A stretch of 64,000 nt of DNA. Origin: Nostoc sp. KVJ3. GTDB taxonomy: Bacteria > Cyanobacteriota > Cyanobacteriia > Cyanobacteriales > Nostocaceae. Below are positions 35,159 through 43,878 of this stretch, piece by piece (position 1 is the stretch's first letter; each line of letters begins with the position of its first letter). Location: positions 1-64,000 of the forward strand of contig NZ_WWFG01000003.1 of assembly GCF_026127265.1 (NCBI RefSeq), in the 5' to 3' direction. The notes under the pieces are model-generated. The model was not told where the DNA came from and ran no database searches. It was given only the letters and a program-made list of their open reading frames with translations. The translations under genes and the position numbers were made by a program.

Positions 35159-35494
35159 TTATTCCCCTTTTTGAACCAGCAATTTCCCAGACACCCCAAC
35201 AGTAAAACCTAAAGTCATCGCCGCCACAGTCACACTGGGCTTAATAAACAGCGTCGCGATTCCGATAACTGCGGCCCAAAGACAGCCATAGCAGCAAACG
35301 ACAATCAACTGATTTTTGGGTTTAGCCCTTTCGTCTTGAATAGATTGGCGAACGATGGCATAATTTTCAAGCTCATTGATAATTTCTAGTAAAGAAGCAC
35401 CGTACTGTTTTTCTAGGCGTTCGATAGCCAATCTGTCTGCTTTGACTGGGCTTGTTGAAAGTACTTGTAATGCAGTGGTTAATTTATCGCTCAT
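35159..35494 (-). CDS. Small membrane protein
   Basis: 111 residues from ATG 35494. A cytosolic helical part (DKLTTALQVLSTSPVKADRLAIERLEKQYGASLLEIINELE, in part) is followed by two hydrophobic segments (LIVVCCYGCLWAAVIGIATLF and VTVAAMTLGFTVGVSG). No family recognised. It follows the P-loop ATPase gene on the same strand after about 190 bases and immediately precedes the 51-residue gene. Confidence 0.6.
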   Translation of the reverse strand: MSDKLTTALQVLSTSPVKADRLAIERLEKQYGASLLEIINELENYAIVRQSIQDERAKPKNQLIVVCCYGCLWAAVIGIATLFIKPSVTVAAMTLGFTVGVSGKLLVQKGE

Positions 35495-35703
35495 AACACC
35501 AAAAAAAGTCAAAATAATTCAAAATTCTTGCATTATTAATTCACGCATTGCAATTCTTTGGGGCTTGAAATCTACCACCTAGAAGCACCACTGATTTAAA
35601 AAAACACTGGGGGCAATGACCTAGAAGGATAATTAATTCAAAATTTTATTTTATTCAAAATGCTTTCATTTTGAATGCGTGAATTTTGAATTTCATTAAA
35701 TGG

Positions 35704-37212
35704 TCAAACGTCAATTTTAAATTTGTAAATTAATCCTTGATGGTCGGTTTGGCGGATAAGTGTAACAATTGCTGTTTTTAATTCATCAGCACGGTCATTT
35801 TGTCCCAATTCTTTGACGATAAAATCTTCTAAAGTAGAATGCCGTGTCCGCTCCAGTTTATCAATCATCTGTTGAGAAGGACTTCTTTGTATGGCTGTAG
35901 CTGTTCTCAACTGTTGTCGTTCTTGGGTTGATAACGAATCTCCTGTTGGCTTATCATTGTCCCTGTCGATGTCTGAGTAATTCGGTAGTTCTGGCATTGC
36001 TCCCCATGTGGAATTTCCCCCAAAGAACACAGCGCGCTTACAAGGCGAGGCTTTAATCAAAGTGTTTATTTGCACTAAATCAATCATTTCGAGAATAGGT
36101 GACTTTTTCCACTGTTTTAAAACGTTAGTATTCTTGTCAGAAATGATGGCGACCGCCGTAATTTGGCTAGTAGCTGATAAATTTAAACCTAGTGGTCCAA
36201 CATAAGGAGATTGAGCAAGTAGCCAAACATTCTCCTTGCTAGAACCACCAAGTGAAGAAATATGTAAAATCAATGTGCCAATGCGCTCGTTTCGACATTT
36301 TTTAGCAGCATCTCCAAGGGTAGAACCTTCATCAATAACTAATAAACATTCTTCTTGATTATTAGCCCATTCGATGTAACCGATTGATTCGTCAGTTCCA
36401 TCAAGTACCTCATCCATCCATTTACAAATGTTTTCTGGGGATTCATTTTTGCATTTTTTACGCCGAACAACGTCAACCACGCCCTCTGTATAACCATATT
36501 CAGATGGTTCATTTTTGGGGTCAATATAAAAGATTTTGCGGTTTGGCTTTTCGGCTTTGATTCGACGTAGGGCATTAGCAACCAGCATTCCTTTGCCACT
36601 TCCACCAATTCCAAAAATGATGCAGTTACGAATAGGTGAGGCAATTTCTCGAACTATATCTATAATGTGTGTGGGATTGTGAACTGAAGATGAAGTATTA
36701 GTAGTTGCGAATTCAGTAGAATGCGAATTAGATTGTTGTGAGAGGAACGTGGATTGTTGCAGGGAATTAGAAGAAGTTAGCGAGAAGAATGGTTGATTTA
36801 ATGATTGACTAGAGTGTGATGCATCCTCAATATAATCGATTGCTGCATTTGAAAAAGCGTACTCTTGACTGCTGGCAAAGTGCAACTCTCGCTCTATATC
36901 ATCCTTACCCACTTGCTGTATATATGCCCGAAAATCATCACCGTCGAGAATATGAGCAATACAGCCATATTCTCTAATCGCTGCTTGATTGCGTTGAATT
37001 TCTTTGGCTTTTTTAAAACTACTATATAATGTCCATCCGGCAATGAGCGCCCCAGTCAAAGGAGATGTGGCACTTGCTGCAACTGCCGCCACAATCAACC
37101 CAAGAGCAATATTCCACTGAATGTTGTTTTCAGTGGTATGTTTAAAAGCTAGCGCACTCCATTGTTCGGGGGTTTTCTGGTTTTTAGTAATATCAAAACG
37201 TGTCATATCCAT
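35704..37212 (-). CDS. Membrane-anchored P-loop ATPase, FtsK/VirD4-like
   Basis: 502 residues. A hydrophobic segment at about 34-66 (ALGLIVAAVAASATSPLTGALIAGWTLY, quoted in part) anchors the N-terminus. After a Ser/Gln/Asn-rich linker comes an ATPase domain with Walker A GIGGSGKG (201-208) preceded by NCIIF, then IFYIDPKNE, and Walker B CLLVIDEG (289-296). WLLAQSP and LSATSQITAVAIISDK resemble the region after Walker B in DNA-pumping ATPases. This layout fits coupling-protein or FtsK-like motors that move DNA through a membrane pore, but the Walker region is only distantly similar and the family is uncertain. It lies between genes for small membrane proteins, consistent with a membrane complex. 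Confidence 0.7.
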   Translation of the reverse strand: MDMTRFDITKNQKTPEQWSALAFKHTTENNIQWNIALGLIVAAVAASATSPLTGALIAGWTLYSSFKKAKEIQRNQAAIREYGCIAHILDGDDFRAYIQQVGKDDIERELHFASSQEYAFSNAAIDYIEDASHSSQSLNQPFFSLTSSNSLQQSTFLSQQSNSHSTEFATTNTSSSVHNPTHIIDIVREIASPIRNCIIFGIGGSGKGMLVANALRRIKAEKPNRKIFYIDPKNEPSEYGYTEGVVDVVRRKKCKNESPENICKWMDEVLDGTDESIGYIEWANNQEECLLVIDEGSTLGDAAKKCRNERIGTLILHISSLGGSSKENVWLLAQSPYVGPLGLNLSATSQITAVAIISDKNTNVLKQWKKSPILEMIDLVQINTLIKASPCKRAVFFGGNSTWGAMPELPNYSDIDRDNDKPTGDSLSTQERQQLRTATAIQRSPSQQMIDKLERTRHSTLEDFIVKELGQNDRADELKTAIVTLIRQTDHQGLIYKFKIDV

Positions 37213-37558
<346 letters not shown>

Positions 37559-38230
37559 CTAAGACTTAATCGCGTAAGAAAGCTTACCTACCCAAATAAT
37601 CAGTGCCACAATCACCTCAATCGCAAACAAGGTGACTAACGCCAGTGCGAGATTGCCGTAGTCCAACTTGCCCCACTGACCTGTCGCCAAAATAAATATT
37701 AAGTCTGATATTTTCCCAGTGGCGACAGGCGAATAAACCGTAAGACAAATCAGAAAATCAACAGTGTAGGTAAAGATTTTCAACACCTCTAAGTTGCTGA
37801 CAACAGAGATTGGCAGGTGATTGTACGTCCGTTTGAGCATTCTGAGTGTCGGGTCATCGTTATCTTTCTCTTGATAACGGGTTCGCCCATCAGCCTCGGT
37901 AACAATTTTCTCTATAAACTTCTCGTTGTTATAGAGAATCAAGGGTAAAACTTCGATAATTTGAATCACACCCCAAAGAATTGCTCCCAATATCCAAGAA
38001 AGACTTTTAGAAAATATCGCTGCAATGCCATTGATGATTGGGATTGCGGCGACAAGAGAAGTAAATGCGCTACTGGTAGATTTCCCTCCCAAAAATGACA
38101 CGGCTCTTTCATAAGGTTGAATATTCAGGTAGGCAAACCAGATACCAGCTATCACTAGTCCCCAATACAAAAGCCGCAACCACGGGTTAGTTTTTTGTCC
38201 ATTCTCTTTTTTAGGCCAAGTAAAGTTCAT
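37559..38230 (-). CDS. Polytopic membrane protein
   Basis: 223 residues with about five hydrophobic segments: LLYWGLVIAGIWFAYL (20-35), TSLVAAIPIINGIAAIF, WILGAILWGVIQIIEVLPLIL, FTYTVDFLICLTVYSPV and LALALVTLFAIEVIVALIIWV. A hydrophilic loop (EADGRTRYQEKDNDDPTLRM) separates segments 3 and 4. Family not recognised. Its ATG overlaps the stop of the upstream gene by one base, so translation is coupled. Together with its neighbours it suggests a membrane assembly. Confidence 0.65.
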   Translation of the reverse strand: MNFTWPKKENGQKTNPWLRLLYWGLVIAGIWFAYLNIQPYERAVSFLGGKSTSSAFTSLVAAIPIINGIAAIFSKSLSWILGAILWGVIQIIEVLPLILYNNEKFIEKIVTEADGRTRYQEKDNDDPTLRMLKRTYNHLPISVVSNLEVLKIFTYTVDFLICLTVYSPVATGKISDLIFILATGQWGKLDYGNLALALVTLFAIEVIVALIIWVGKLSYAIKS

Positions 38231-38718
38231 TACTTTCCTCCTTCGTCGATAGGCTGGCTATATGTACCACCACGAAAACGTTTAAGTCGAGTGGCAACTA
38301 AATCTCTGTTTCCGGTAAAAGCGATCGCCGCCACTTCTCCCCTCAAGGCAATCACACCAGTATTACCGTTGGCATCACAGACTACAGTTCCTTTCGGCAA
38401 AGGGTTGAGCGTAATCCGGTCTTTGATAACTTTCCCCTGCACAATCGTCACGTATTTATGGGGGTAGACAGTAGCTACAATCGGCAAACATCCAGATTCA
38501 TACCTGGAATCAGCAATAGTCGCTTGTTCCTTCTCAAACTCAAGTTGTTGCTCCAGGATTGTTTGTTGCTTGGAGTTTTGAGCAATGGATTGCTTGATGT
38601 CTGATATTGCTCCCATATTCTGAGCAATATCACCAGAGGAATAAAGCAGAGATGCCCCAATTAACGCGCCAAACACAATCGATGTTTTGTGTTTTCTCCA
38701 AATCCTGGTGTTGTTCAC
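38230..38718 (-). CDS. Membrane-anchored coiled-coil protein
   Basis: 162 residues. The N-terminus has one membrane segment (SIVFGALIGASLLYSSG, about 13-29) followed by a coiled coil (DIKQSIAQNSKQQTILEQQLEFEKEQA). The C-terminal 85 residues are strand-rich with SGCLPIVATVYPHKYVTIVQG and GTVVCDANGNTGVIALRG, possibly a small beta domain outside the membrane. Its start overlaps the upstream stop by 4 bases (ATGA). Not recognised. Confidence 0.6.
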   Translation of the reverse strand: MNNTRIWRKHKTSIVFGALIGASLLYSSGDIAQNMGAISDIKQSIAQNSKQQTILEQQLEFEKEQATIADSRYESGCLPIVATVYPHKYVTIVQGKVIKDRITLNPLPKGTVVCDANGNTGVIALRGEVAAIAFTGNRDLVATRLKRFRGGTYSQPIDEGGK

Positions 38719-39356
38719 TCGCTCATCTCCTCTAAAAAGGCATCAATACTAAAACTGGTATCAGCACTTGCTCCCGATTTGAAATTGCGTACATCAGATT
38801 TGACTTGAGGGGTTAAAGCTTTAACCTCACTCAAAAATGCATCAACGTCTACTGTCTCGACACCATAGCCAGCAAGCAGTTTGTTTATTTGTCCATCATT
38901 GTCCGAAAGCTCGCGCAAATATTCAGTGCTGTACTGTGTTTGCTCAAGGAAAGAATTAGCAACTACACCCCTGCTATGGTCTAACGCCCTCTGAAATACC
39001 TTTGCTTCTAATGTTGCTATTGCATTGGCTTGGGCTACCGCACCACTCATCACCACCCGAATCATCCCTGCCATCATCTGATGATTGACGTTTGGGATAA
39101 TACTAGCCGCCATGTTAGTTGCTTGTTGAATCGCTGATGCTTCTTGTTCTGATGCTGGCAAGTGCTTTTGACTATTAATTGCTGCGCCTGCGAGTTCAAA
39201 GATTTTCTCCAAATCTTCTGTGATGTCTGGACTAAAAGAGTCAGAGTCAGGGTCAACCTCTGCCCCGTGGTCACGCATGACACGGAGTGCGTCTATGACT
39301 TGTACATCCGTGTAGCGATCGCTAAACCATTCAATTAGCTGTGCTTTGGTAAACAT
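38715..39356 (-). CDS. Helical hypothetical protein
   Basis: 213 residues from ATG 39356, whose A is the last base of the upstream TAA stop (TAATG), with GGAG 8 bases before it; ATG 39374 is an alternative. The start looks like a helix-turn-helix (FTKAQLIEWFSDRYTDVQVIDALRVMRDHG). The middle is Ala-rich helical, and the end is acidic (FSIDAFLEEMSE). No family recognised, no membrane segment. Overlaps with both neighbours imply coordinated synthesis of all three proteins. Confidence 0.6.
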   Translation of the reverse strand: MFTKAQLIEWFSDRYTDVQVIDALRVMRDHGAEVDPDSDSFSPDITEDLEKIFELAGAAINSQKHLPASEQEASAIQQATNMAASIIPNVNHQMMAGMIRVVMSGAVAQANAIATLEAKVFQRALDHSRGVVANSFLEQTQYSTEYLRELSDNDGQINKLLAGYGVETVDVDAFLSEVKALTPQVKSDVRNFKSGASADTSFSIDAFLEEMSE

Positions 39357-39736
39357 TATTGATTCTCCTGCCATTGTTCAAAGTTTTTCCGACGTAGGTG
39401 CATGAAATTAAATTTTAAGAATTGTATTACTTGACTGTTGTTTTTCACCCCCTTTTTAATTGATTCATCCTTTAACAGAAAAATTACAGCCGAAAGAAAC
39501 CGTTGATAAGGATCTAGATAATTACTACGGAGTCCTCGCTCGGATTCGTAATAACTTGTTTTCAAAGGAGGAATCTTATTAATAATGTCCTCCTCCCATC
39601 TCCACAATGTAGTCCGGTGAAAACCAAGTATGGAAACCCATTCTTCTCTTGTTAGTAAATTATCTAAAAATGCATCCCTAATTTTTGGTGATTGCCTTAA
39701 TTTCTCCAAAAGTGCGGGTAAATCGGTGTGCATCAT
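39356..39736 (-). CDS. HTH protein, first gene of the ATPase series
   Basis: 126 residues. A helix-turn-helix lies at about 25-50 (FLDNLLTREEWVSILGFHRTTLWRWEED), of the kind used to read DNA or to couple transposase-like and excisionase-like proteins. The C-terminal half is helical and basic (FLKFNFMHLRRKNFEQW). As the promoter-proximal gene it may regulate the downstream genes or bind an origin in the 760-base region upstream. The ATG at 39736 is preceded by an in-frame-free region. Confidence 0.6.
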   Translation of the reverse strand: MMHTDLPALLEKLRQSPKIRDAFLDNLLTREEWVSILGFHRTTLWRWEEDIINKIPPLKTSYYESERGLRSNYLDPYQRFLSAVIFLLKDESIKKGVKNNSQVIQFLKFNFMHLRRKNFEQWQENQ

Positions 39737-40495
39737 TGTTTCATCTGCTCTGGGTGGGTGATTACTGTACTCATGAAATTATCTGTCAAACGCCACTTTT
39801 GGGTATGTTTTTTTGGGATTTGAGACACAAAAACGATTTGGTGATGCATAAGGTGGTATTTTTGTTACATTTGTCGGGTGCTTTTGGGAAATGCACACAA
39901 CTGCAACATTGTTGTTCTGTGACATTTATTCTAATAATTAATATTAGGAGAAAAAGCCATTTGTCAAGAGAAAAATAAGAGTAATATCCCGATAAAAATT
40001 GCCATACTAACAAAAACAGGTTTAGATTTATCCAATTGATTGATAGACTATGAGAAAAAGTTTTTGCCGTAAAATCATTAAGAACTTACTAAAAATATGA
40101 GTGGTTACTAATCAATAAATTAGCTGTGGATAATTACTCTAACCCAAGTATTTCACCATAAGTATTTCGTCATATTTATTCTGAGGTGTACTTTGTGGCT
40201 TGTTCATTCTCCTGATTCAAGTGTTTTTTCCGAAATACATCATCGATGCATTTGATATCTAAATAATACAAAGTCAACACTTGTGTGAGCAATAGCTGAA
40301 ACTGTACTTTGTCCAGTTCTTTGATGTGATATTTTCAGAAACTGTACTTTGTCCAGTTTTTCTTTTTAGCAGTGAACTTCTAGTTAAGATACCTTAGACA
40401 AAGGTTTAACGAACTTTGGGGGTTGAAATCCCCAGCAATATAGGCAGCACGAATTGAAGCCTCAGCTAAATCCCCGTCACTTTCACGTAATTGCG
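39737..40495. other. Long intergenic region, possible control or origin region
   Basis: 760 AT-rich bases between two leftward genes; no convincing gene. It contains the 21-bp direct repeats at 40298-40318 and 40338-40358, a GTGTACTTTGTGG relative of their core near 40188, and runs of A/T near 39930 and 40000-40120. It could hold the promoter of the ATPase series, or an iteron-like plasmid control region. No DnaA-box cluster was identified by eye. Confidence 0.45.
40298..40358. repeat. Pair of 21-bp direct repeats
   Basis: GAAACTGTACTTTGTCCAGTT occurs at 40298-40318 and again, identical, at 40338-40358 (40-base period, close to four helical turns). The following bases (CT/TT) also match partly. 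Two identical sites on one face of the helix suggest binding by a dimeric or cooperative protein, perhaps one of the HTH proteins encoded on either side. Confidence 0.8.
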
Positions 40496-40765
40496 TTAGC
40501 GGAGCGGGGCGTTAGCCCATTGCGAATTGCGAATTGTTTTAACGTATTGCTCTCTAAGTTGTGGGTTTTGACTAAGTAAATGGTGTAAGCGATTAAGTTC
40601 TTTTAAGGTACGTTCAGTCACTCGTCTAGTTTGATTGCTCCATCTATCTACCGTACAAGTTTTCACTCCCATCAACTCGGCTAACTGCCGATGGTACATG
40701 GGATGTTTCCCTAGAAAGTCATGAAGTGATTCGATTTCTGGCATATCGACGACCTTTAACGTCAA
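40496..40765 (-). CDS. Small HTH protein
   Basis: 89 residues. The region 24-50 (YHRQLAELMGVKTCTVDRWSNQTR) is a clear helix-turn-helix of the Xre/excisionase type. The remaining C-terminus is helical and basic. It is divergent from the rightward ribbon-helix-helix-like gene, with 130 bases between, and may repress both. Confidence 0.65.
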   Translation of the reverse strand: MTLKVVDMPEIESLHDFLGKHPMYHRQLAELMGVKTCTVDRWSNQTRRVTERTLKELNRLHHLLSQNPQLREQYVKTIRNSQWANAPLR

Positions 40766-40798
40766 AGCGATTCTAGAGTAGCACCAACATACTATCTA

Positions 40799-40862
40799 TA
40801 CCCCTCTAGATAATATATTATTGGGGAAGTTTTTTTGATAAAAACATCTAACTATAGGGGTA
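40799..40862. promoter_or_regulatory. Candidate operator between two divergent regulator genes
   Basis: TACCCCT at 40799-40805 and its complement AGGGGTA at 40856-40862 flank an AT-rich core with TAATATATTATT. This lies in the gap between the divergent HTH and ribbon-helix-helix-like genes. Palindromic halves and position suggest a regulatory site; binding protein unknown. Confidence 0.3.
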
Positions 40863-40894
40863 AAGTTATATATAAATCTCCTTATGATCAGAAA

Positions 40895-41104
40895 ATGCCT
40901 AAGAAAACTACACCAAAAATGATTCAAATCGCAGTTTCTATTCCAGAACCGTTATATGAAGCAGCAAAACGGATTCAAGCAATGGAAGGATGGAATGAGT
41001 CAGAAATGCATCGACTGTTTTGGGAAAAAGGATTTGCGCTTCACGTTCAGGGAACTCTTGCCCGTCATCAATTGGGTTTGATTTCTTCTGAAGCAGAAGT
41101 CTAA
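40895..41104 (+). CDS. Ribbon-helix-helix-like small protein
   Basis: 69 residues from ATG 40895 (a longer frame to 40835 has no better start). MIQIAVSIPEPLYEAAKRIQAMEGWNESEMHRLFWEKGF (in parts) has the strand-helix-helix pattern of CopG/Arc-type DNA-binding proteins: one strand IQIAVSIP, then two helices. Such proteins act as plasmid copy-number repressors or antitoxins. No toxin gene adjoins it. Family assignment is tentative. Confidence 0.55.
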   Translation: MPKKTTPKMIQIAVSIPEPLYEAAKRIQAMEGWNESEMHRLFWEKGFALHVQGTLARHQLGLISSEAEV

Positions 41105-41213
41105 GCGAGTGATGAGGGAGCTTCGGTACTTGGGAGAAAAGAGAATTATCTGAGAGTAATTCTTCTCCTCTTGCTATCGAACCTCCTCCTACTTCCCTGC
41201 CTCTTCTTCTTCT

Positions 41214-41489
41214 TCAAGAAGCCTTTCTTTGTTTGACTAGCACCGAACGCAAGTACTGCCGACAAGCTGCTTCTCCCCGATAAATCAGAATACGAAGGGC
41301 CTCAACTTCCTGTATCGGAGAAATACAAATTTCAGCAATGGCTGGAATCAAATTCTGTTGCTTCTGCACGTAATCTTGATGCTGCTGCTCCAACTCTTGA
41401 ATCTTGGAGTTTAGCTGTTGTATTTGTCGTAATGCTTGCGTCAGGGACGATTCTTTATTTTGAGAGCGATTATCTAGAGTTAACGTCAT
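41214..41489 (-). CDS. Coiled-coil small protein
   Basis: 91 residues. Residues 16-50 are heptad patterned (LTQALRQIQQLNSKIQELEQQHQDYVQ, in part); the C-terminus (EVEALRILIYRGEAACRQYLRSV) is helical. No family recognised. Last gene of the leftward small-gene array (41214-45147). Confidence 0.5.
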   Translation of the reverse strand: MTLTLDNRSQNKESSLTQALRQIQQLNSKIQELEQQHQDYVQKQQNLIPAIAEICISPIQEVEALRILIYRGEAACRQYLRSVLVKQRKAS

Positions 41490-41522
41490 TTTCTTACTCC
41501 TCTAAATTGAGATTCTTCCTGT

Positions 41523-41735
41523 TTACTGTTGAGTGGCTTGTTCCACCTGAACAATTGCGTCTACTACTTCTCCCAAAATATTAAATGCATCATTTAAAAC
41601 CACATCGTTTGATGTAGAAAAATACTCGGACGATTGAAGCCTACGATAATCCTTACTACTCCCTACAAGCCTCAATGTATATTGACAACCTTGCAATATA
41701 GCTCGAATCTCTGATGTGGTTAATTTAATTTCCAT
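41523..41735 (-). CDS. Hypothetical small protein
   Basis: 70 residues from ATG 41735, which has AGGAGG 7 bases upstream, a much better start than the frame extension to 41858 that would overlap the next gene. Sequence MEIKLTTSEIRAILQGCQYT then LRLVGSSKDYRRLQSSEYF; helical, soluble, not recognised. It follows the membrane-protein gene closely. Confidence 0.55.
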   Translation of the reverse strand: MEIKLTTSEIRAILQGCQYTLRLVGSSKDYRRLQSSEYFSTSNDVVLNDAFNILGEVVDAIVQVEQATQQ

Positions 41736-41746
41736 CGTTGTTCCTC

Positions 41747-42070
41747 CTAAAACTTGTCCTGACGAATACTGAAACTCGCTCCAATCAAAGCACTGCCCAA
41801 GAAAGCTGAAAAGCTCACCAACATTCCCCCCAGGCAAATATTTTTCTGATGCTGCCAATATTGAGAACTTGTAGCAATCTCCATTCCCCAGCAGCCTGTT
41901 GCCCCTACTCCTGCAAATCCGGTAATTAGCAGAGAGACAATTGCAGTTGTTTCTATGGTGCGGTCAATGAAAATCCTGGGGTTGAATCTTTTTCTAGTCC
42001 GGCGGCGAAGAAGCAATTTACTCTTGTGGTCTAATTGGGATTGGTAAACAACTTGTTTGTGGCTAGTCAT
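41747..42070 (-). CDS. Two-helix membrane protein
   Basis: 107 residues. A basic N-terminus (KSKLLLRRRTRKRFNPR) is followed by two hydrophobic segments (TTAIVSLLITGFAGVGATG and GGMLVSFSAFLGSALIGASF). The positive N-terminus should stay in the cytoplasm, giving both ends inside. Not recognised. ATG overlaps the stop of the upstream gene by 4 bases. Confidence 0.55.
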   Translation of the reverse strand: MTSHKQVVYQSQLDHKSKLLLRRRTRKRFNPRIFIDRTIETTAIVSLLITGFAGVGATGCWGMEIATSSQYWQHQKNICLGGMLVSFSAFLGSALIGASFSIRQDKF

Positions 42071-42267
42071 TTGGCATCCTCCAATTCAACAAAAAATCCT
42101 GCACCAGTATTATTAATCTTCACTAACTTTCGATTGACCAGTGTTTGAATCACGCTAAGACTAAACTTGATACTGCACAATCGTGCGCTACCTCCACAAC
42201 GATCAAGATACTGTAGGCATAGTGAGGACTGGTCAGTAGGGGCGGGATGAGTGGATTTTCTCGGCAT
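42067..42267 (-). CDS. Small winged-helix-like protein
   Basis: 66 residues from ATG 42267; a longer frame reaches 42354 but overlaps the upstream gene. SSLCLQYLDRCGGSARLCSIKFSLSVIQTLVNRKLVKINNTGAGFFVELED (given in part as LCSIKFSLSVIQTLVNRKLV) has the helix-helix-strand pattern of a minimal winged helix. Possibly DNA binding; not assigned. Confidence 0.45.
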   Translation of the reverse strand: MPRKSTHPAPTDQSSLCLQYLDRCGGSARLCSIKFSLSVIQTLVNRKLVKINNTGAGFFVELEDAK

Positions 42268-42275
42268 AATCTTGA

Positions 42276-42470
42276 CTATGACTCTATGATTTCTAAATGA
42301 TGTGCATTGAAAAAAAATCCTTGACCAGGCGGCATATCTGAGAAATGAACACAAACCATGCCGTGTCCTGAATACTGGATGACTGTACCTGTTTGCCCTA
42401 ACCTTGTGTCTTTTTCTGCAACTGTTTTAATAACTTTGACAACTGAATTAATTGGTGGAAGATTAGCCAT
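42276..42470 (-). CDS. Small beta-barrel (SH3/KOW-like) protein
   Basis: 64 residues. VVKVIKTVAEKDTRLGQTGTVIQYSG then VCVHFSDMPPGQGFFFNAHHLEII has the alternating strands, central GQTGTV turn and terminal hydrophobic strand of KOW/SH3-like barrels, common in small plasmid proteins. No partner known. Confidence 0.5.
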   Translation of the reverse strand: MANLPPINSVVKVIKTVAEKDTRLGQTGTVIQYSGHGMVCVHFSDMPPGQGFFFNAHHLEIIES

Positions 42471-42502
42471 TTTTAATCCTTTAATGAACAGCTTATTATT
42501 GA

Positions 42503-42865
42503 TTAGTAATTTGAGTTTTCACCGATACCATATTGCCATTTGAGAAAACTGACGGGAGTACAGATTTCTGACCAATCACAAGCTCCCATTGGGGCATTCC
42601 AGTCTTGTCGATATTCCTCTCCAAAATACCCCAGTCCCCAATGCCAATCGTCATATTCCGGCTGTGACTCCCATCCGAACCAGAGAGCAACATTCACTTT
42701 AACCAGGTATAAAAACTTAATCATCCATCCACCACTGTAATCAGAAATAAAATCATAATACTCTCCTAGAAAGCGTTCATTTGTTAATGCAATTAAATCC
42801 ATTCTTGACCAAAGATTCATCTTTTCCATTTTCCTTCTAATTTGAAGTATGATTTCTCTTATCAA
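42503..42865 (-). CDS. Tryptophan-rich hypothetical protein
   Basis: 120 residues, or about 105 if an internal ATG (residue 13 or 16) is used. Very rich in aromatic residues, for example ALWFGWESQPEYDDWHWGLG and CDWSEICTPVSFLKWQYG. Not recognised. The frame is unbroken, starts 4 bases inside the upstream stop (ATGA overlap), and fits the array. Confidence 0.45.
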   Translation of the reverse strand: MIREIILQIRRKMEKMNLWSRMDLIALTNERFLGEYYDFISDYSGGWMIKFLYLVKVNVALWFGWESQPEYDDWHWGLGYFGEEYRQDWNAPMGACDWSEICTPVSFLKWQYGIGENSNY

Positions 42866-43107
42866 TTAAGTTCAGGCAATTCTGCAAGCGCTCCTTCCAT
42901 CCATGCTTGAATCGCTTCCATCTCAGAAACACCTCGCAGTACAGCATCGATTACGTGCTTTTGATACGAGTTAACAGCATGATTAAGATGTCCAAACTTA
43001 TTACCAGCCCAAGCTAAACACATAGTCTTCACTAGTTCAAACTCTGCTTTTGCCTTGATTAAAGCTTTGATTAGTTCTTGCATTGGTTGGCTCCAAACTT
43101 TTACCAA
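42862..43107 (-). CDS. Helical small protein
   Basis: 81 residues (ATG at residue 9, 43083, is an alternative start). All helical: QELIKALIKAKAEFELVKTM, AVNSYQKHVIDAVL and EMEAIQAWMEGALAEL. Not recognised. Overlaps both neighbours by a few bases. Confidence 0.45.
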   Translation of the reverse strand: MVKVWSQPMQELIKALIKAKAEFELVKTMCLAWAGNKFGHLNHAVNSYQKHVIDAVLRGVSEMEAIQAWMEGALAELPELN

Positions 43108-43361
43108 TCATTTTCGTTAATATCACCAGACACTTTTTTACTAGATTTAGCTTTATTTATCTGAAACTCTGAGGCTTTCAAGACAGGCATTGCCGCTTGT
43201 TTTACTGAAGCTTTGGCTTGATGATAGAGGAATTGTGTGATTCCATCCGCGTCTTCTCCCTCCTCAACTTGCGCCCAGAGAGAGCAGCCTAGTTCCAGTG
43301 ATTCGTAGTCGCCAAGATTGAACTTTCTGGAGTAGCTAACAGATACAGTTGTGAATTTCAT
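43101..43361 (-). CDS. Hypothetical protein of cyanophage/plasmid type
   Basis: 86 residues from ATG 43361. FTTVSVSYSRKFNLGDYESLELGCSLWAQVEEGED (in part) begins with strands and an acidic stretch, then QFLYHQAKASVKQAAMPVL, a helix, and a basic tail. The KFNLGDYESLE pattern occurs in small phage and plasmid proteins; I know no function. A TTG at 43373 would overlap the previous stop. Confidence 0.5.
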   Translation of the reverse strand: MKFTTVSVSYSRKFNLGDYESLELGCSLWAQVEEGEDADGITQFLYHQAKASVKQAAMPVLKASEFQINKAKSSKKVSGDINENDW

Positions 43362-43369
43362 TTTGGTTA

Positions 43370-43598
43370 TCAATTTTCTTCGTTAGTATCAACCATCTCA
43401 ATCCTGAACATTAAACATAAATAGCTAGCTTTTACACCAATAATTCCCGGTTTAATTTCAGTGAATAATTCCTCTATAACTGAATGAAAGCCAGGGTCTT
43501 CATCATTGATTTCTACCTCAATCAAACCTGCATCATTCGATATAACAGTTGCCCAACTTGGGCTTTGCTTGAGGAATACTTTTTGCGTAGAGTTTCAT
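43370..43598 (-). pseudogene. Small gene with a frameshift
   Basis: The ATG at 43598 overlaps the stop of the upstream gene (ATGA), as elsewhere in this array, but that frame stops after 21 codons (MKLYAKSIPQAKPKLG...). From about 43560 a neighbouring frame gives a protein-like sequence SWATVISNDAGLIEVEINDE, DPGFHSVIEELFTEIKPGII, then VKASYLCLMFRIEMVD to a stop at 43370-43372. Joining the two needs one indel near AAAGCCCAAG and gives about 75 residues. The family is unknown. Confidence 0.45.
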
Positions 43599-43810
43599 GA
43601 TTTTGCCTCCTGATTAAACTTGATTTCAACGACTTCTTCTACACAACCCGTTGCCTCAGTCAAATAGTGCAGAACATCACCCAAGTGTGTTGCTGCTTCT
43701 GGATCAATCTTTTTGTCAGCAATCAACAAGAGCCAGTTTTCATCTTGGGCGATCGCCTGAATCTTTACGTAGCACGAGTTAAATTCTTGTAGGATTTCTA
43801 TCGCTTTCAT
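43595..43810 (-). CDS. Hypothetical small protein
   Basis: 71 residues from ATG 43810 (the frame extends to 43933 but that part overlaps the upstream gene). MKAIEILQEFNSCYVKIQAI, then AQDENWLLLIADKKIDPEAATHLGDVLHYLTEATG: mixed alpha/beta, soluble, not recognised. Overlaps the next gene (ATGA). Confidence 0.5.
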   Translation of the reverse strand: MKAIEILQEFNSCYVKIQAIAQDENWLLLIADKKIDPEAATHLGDVLHYLTEATGCVEEVVEIKFNQEAKS

Positions 43811-43878
43811 TGGTATATTTATGAAGTTAAGTGAAACAGTTTTATTGAGGAAGTGGGCAGCACCGCCCACCCCTTTCC

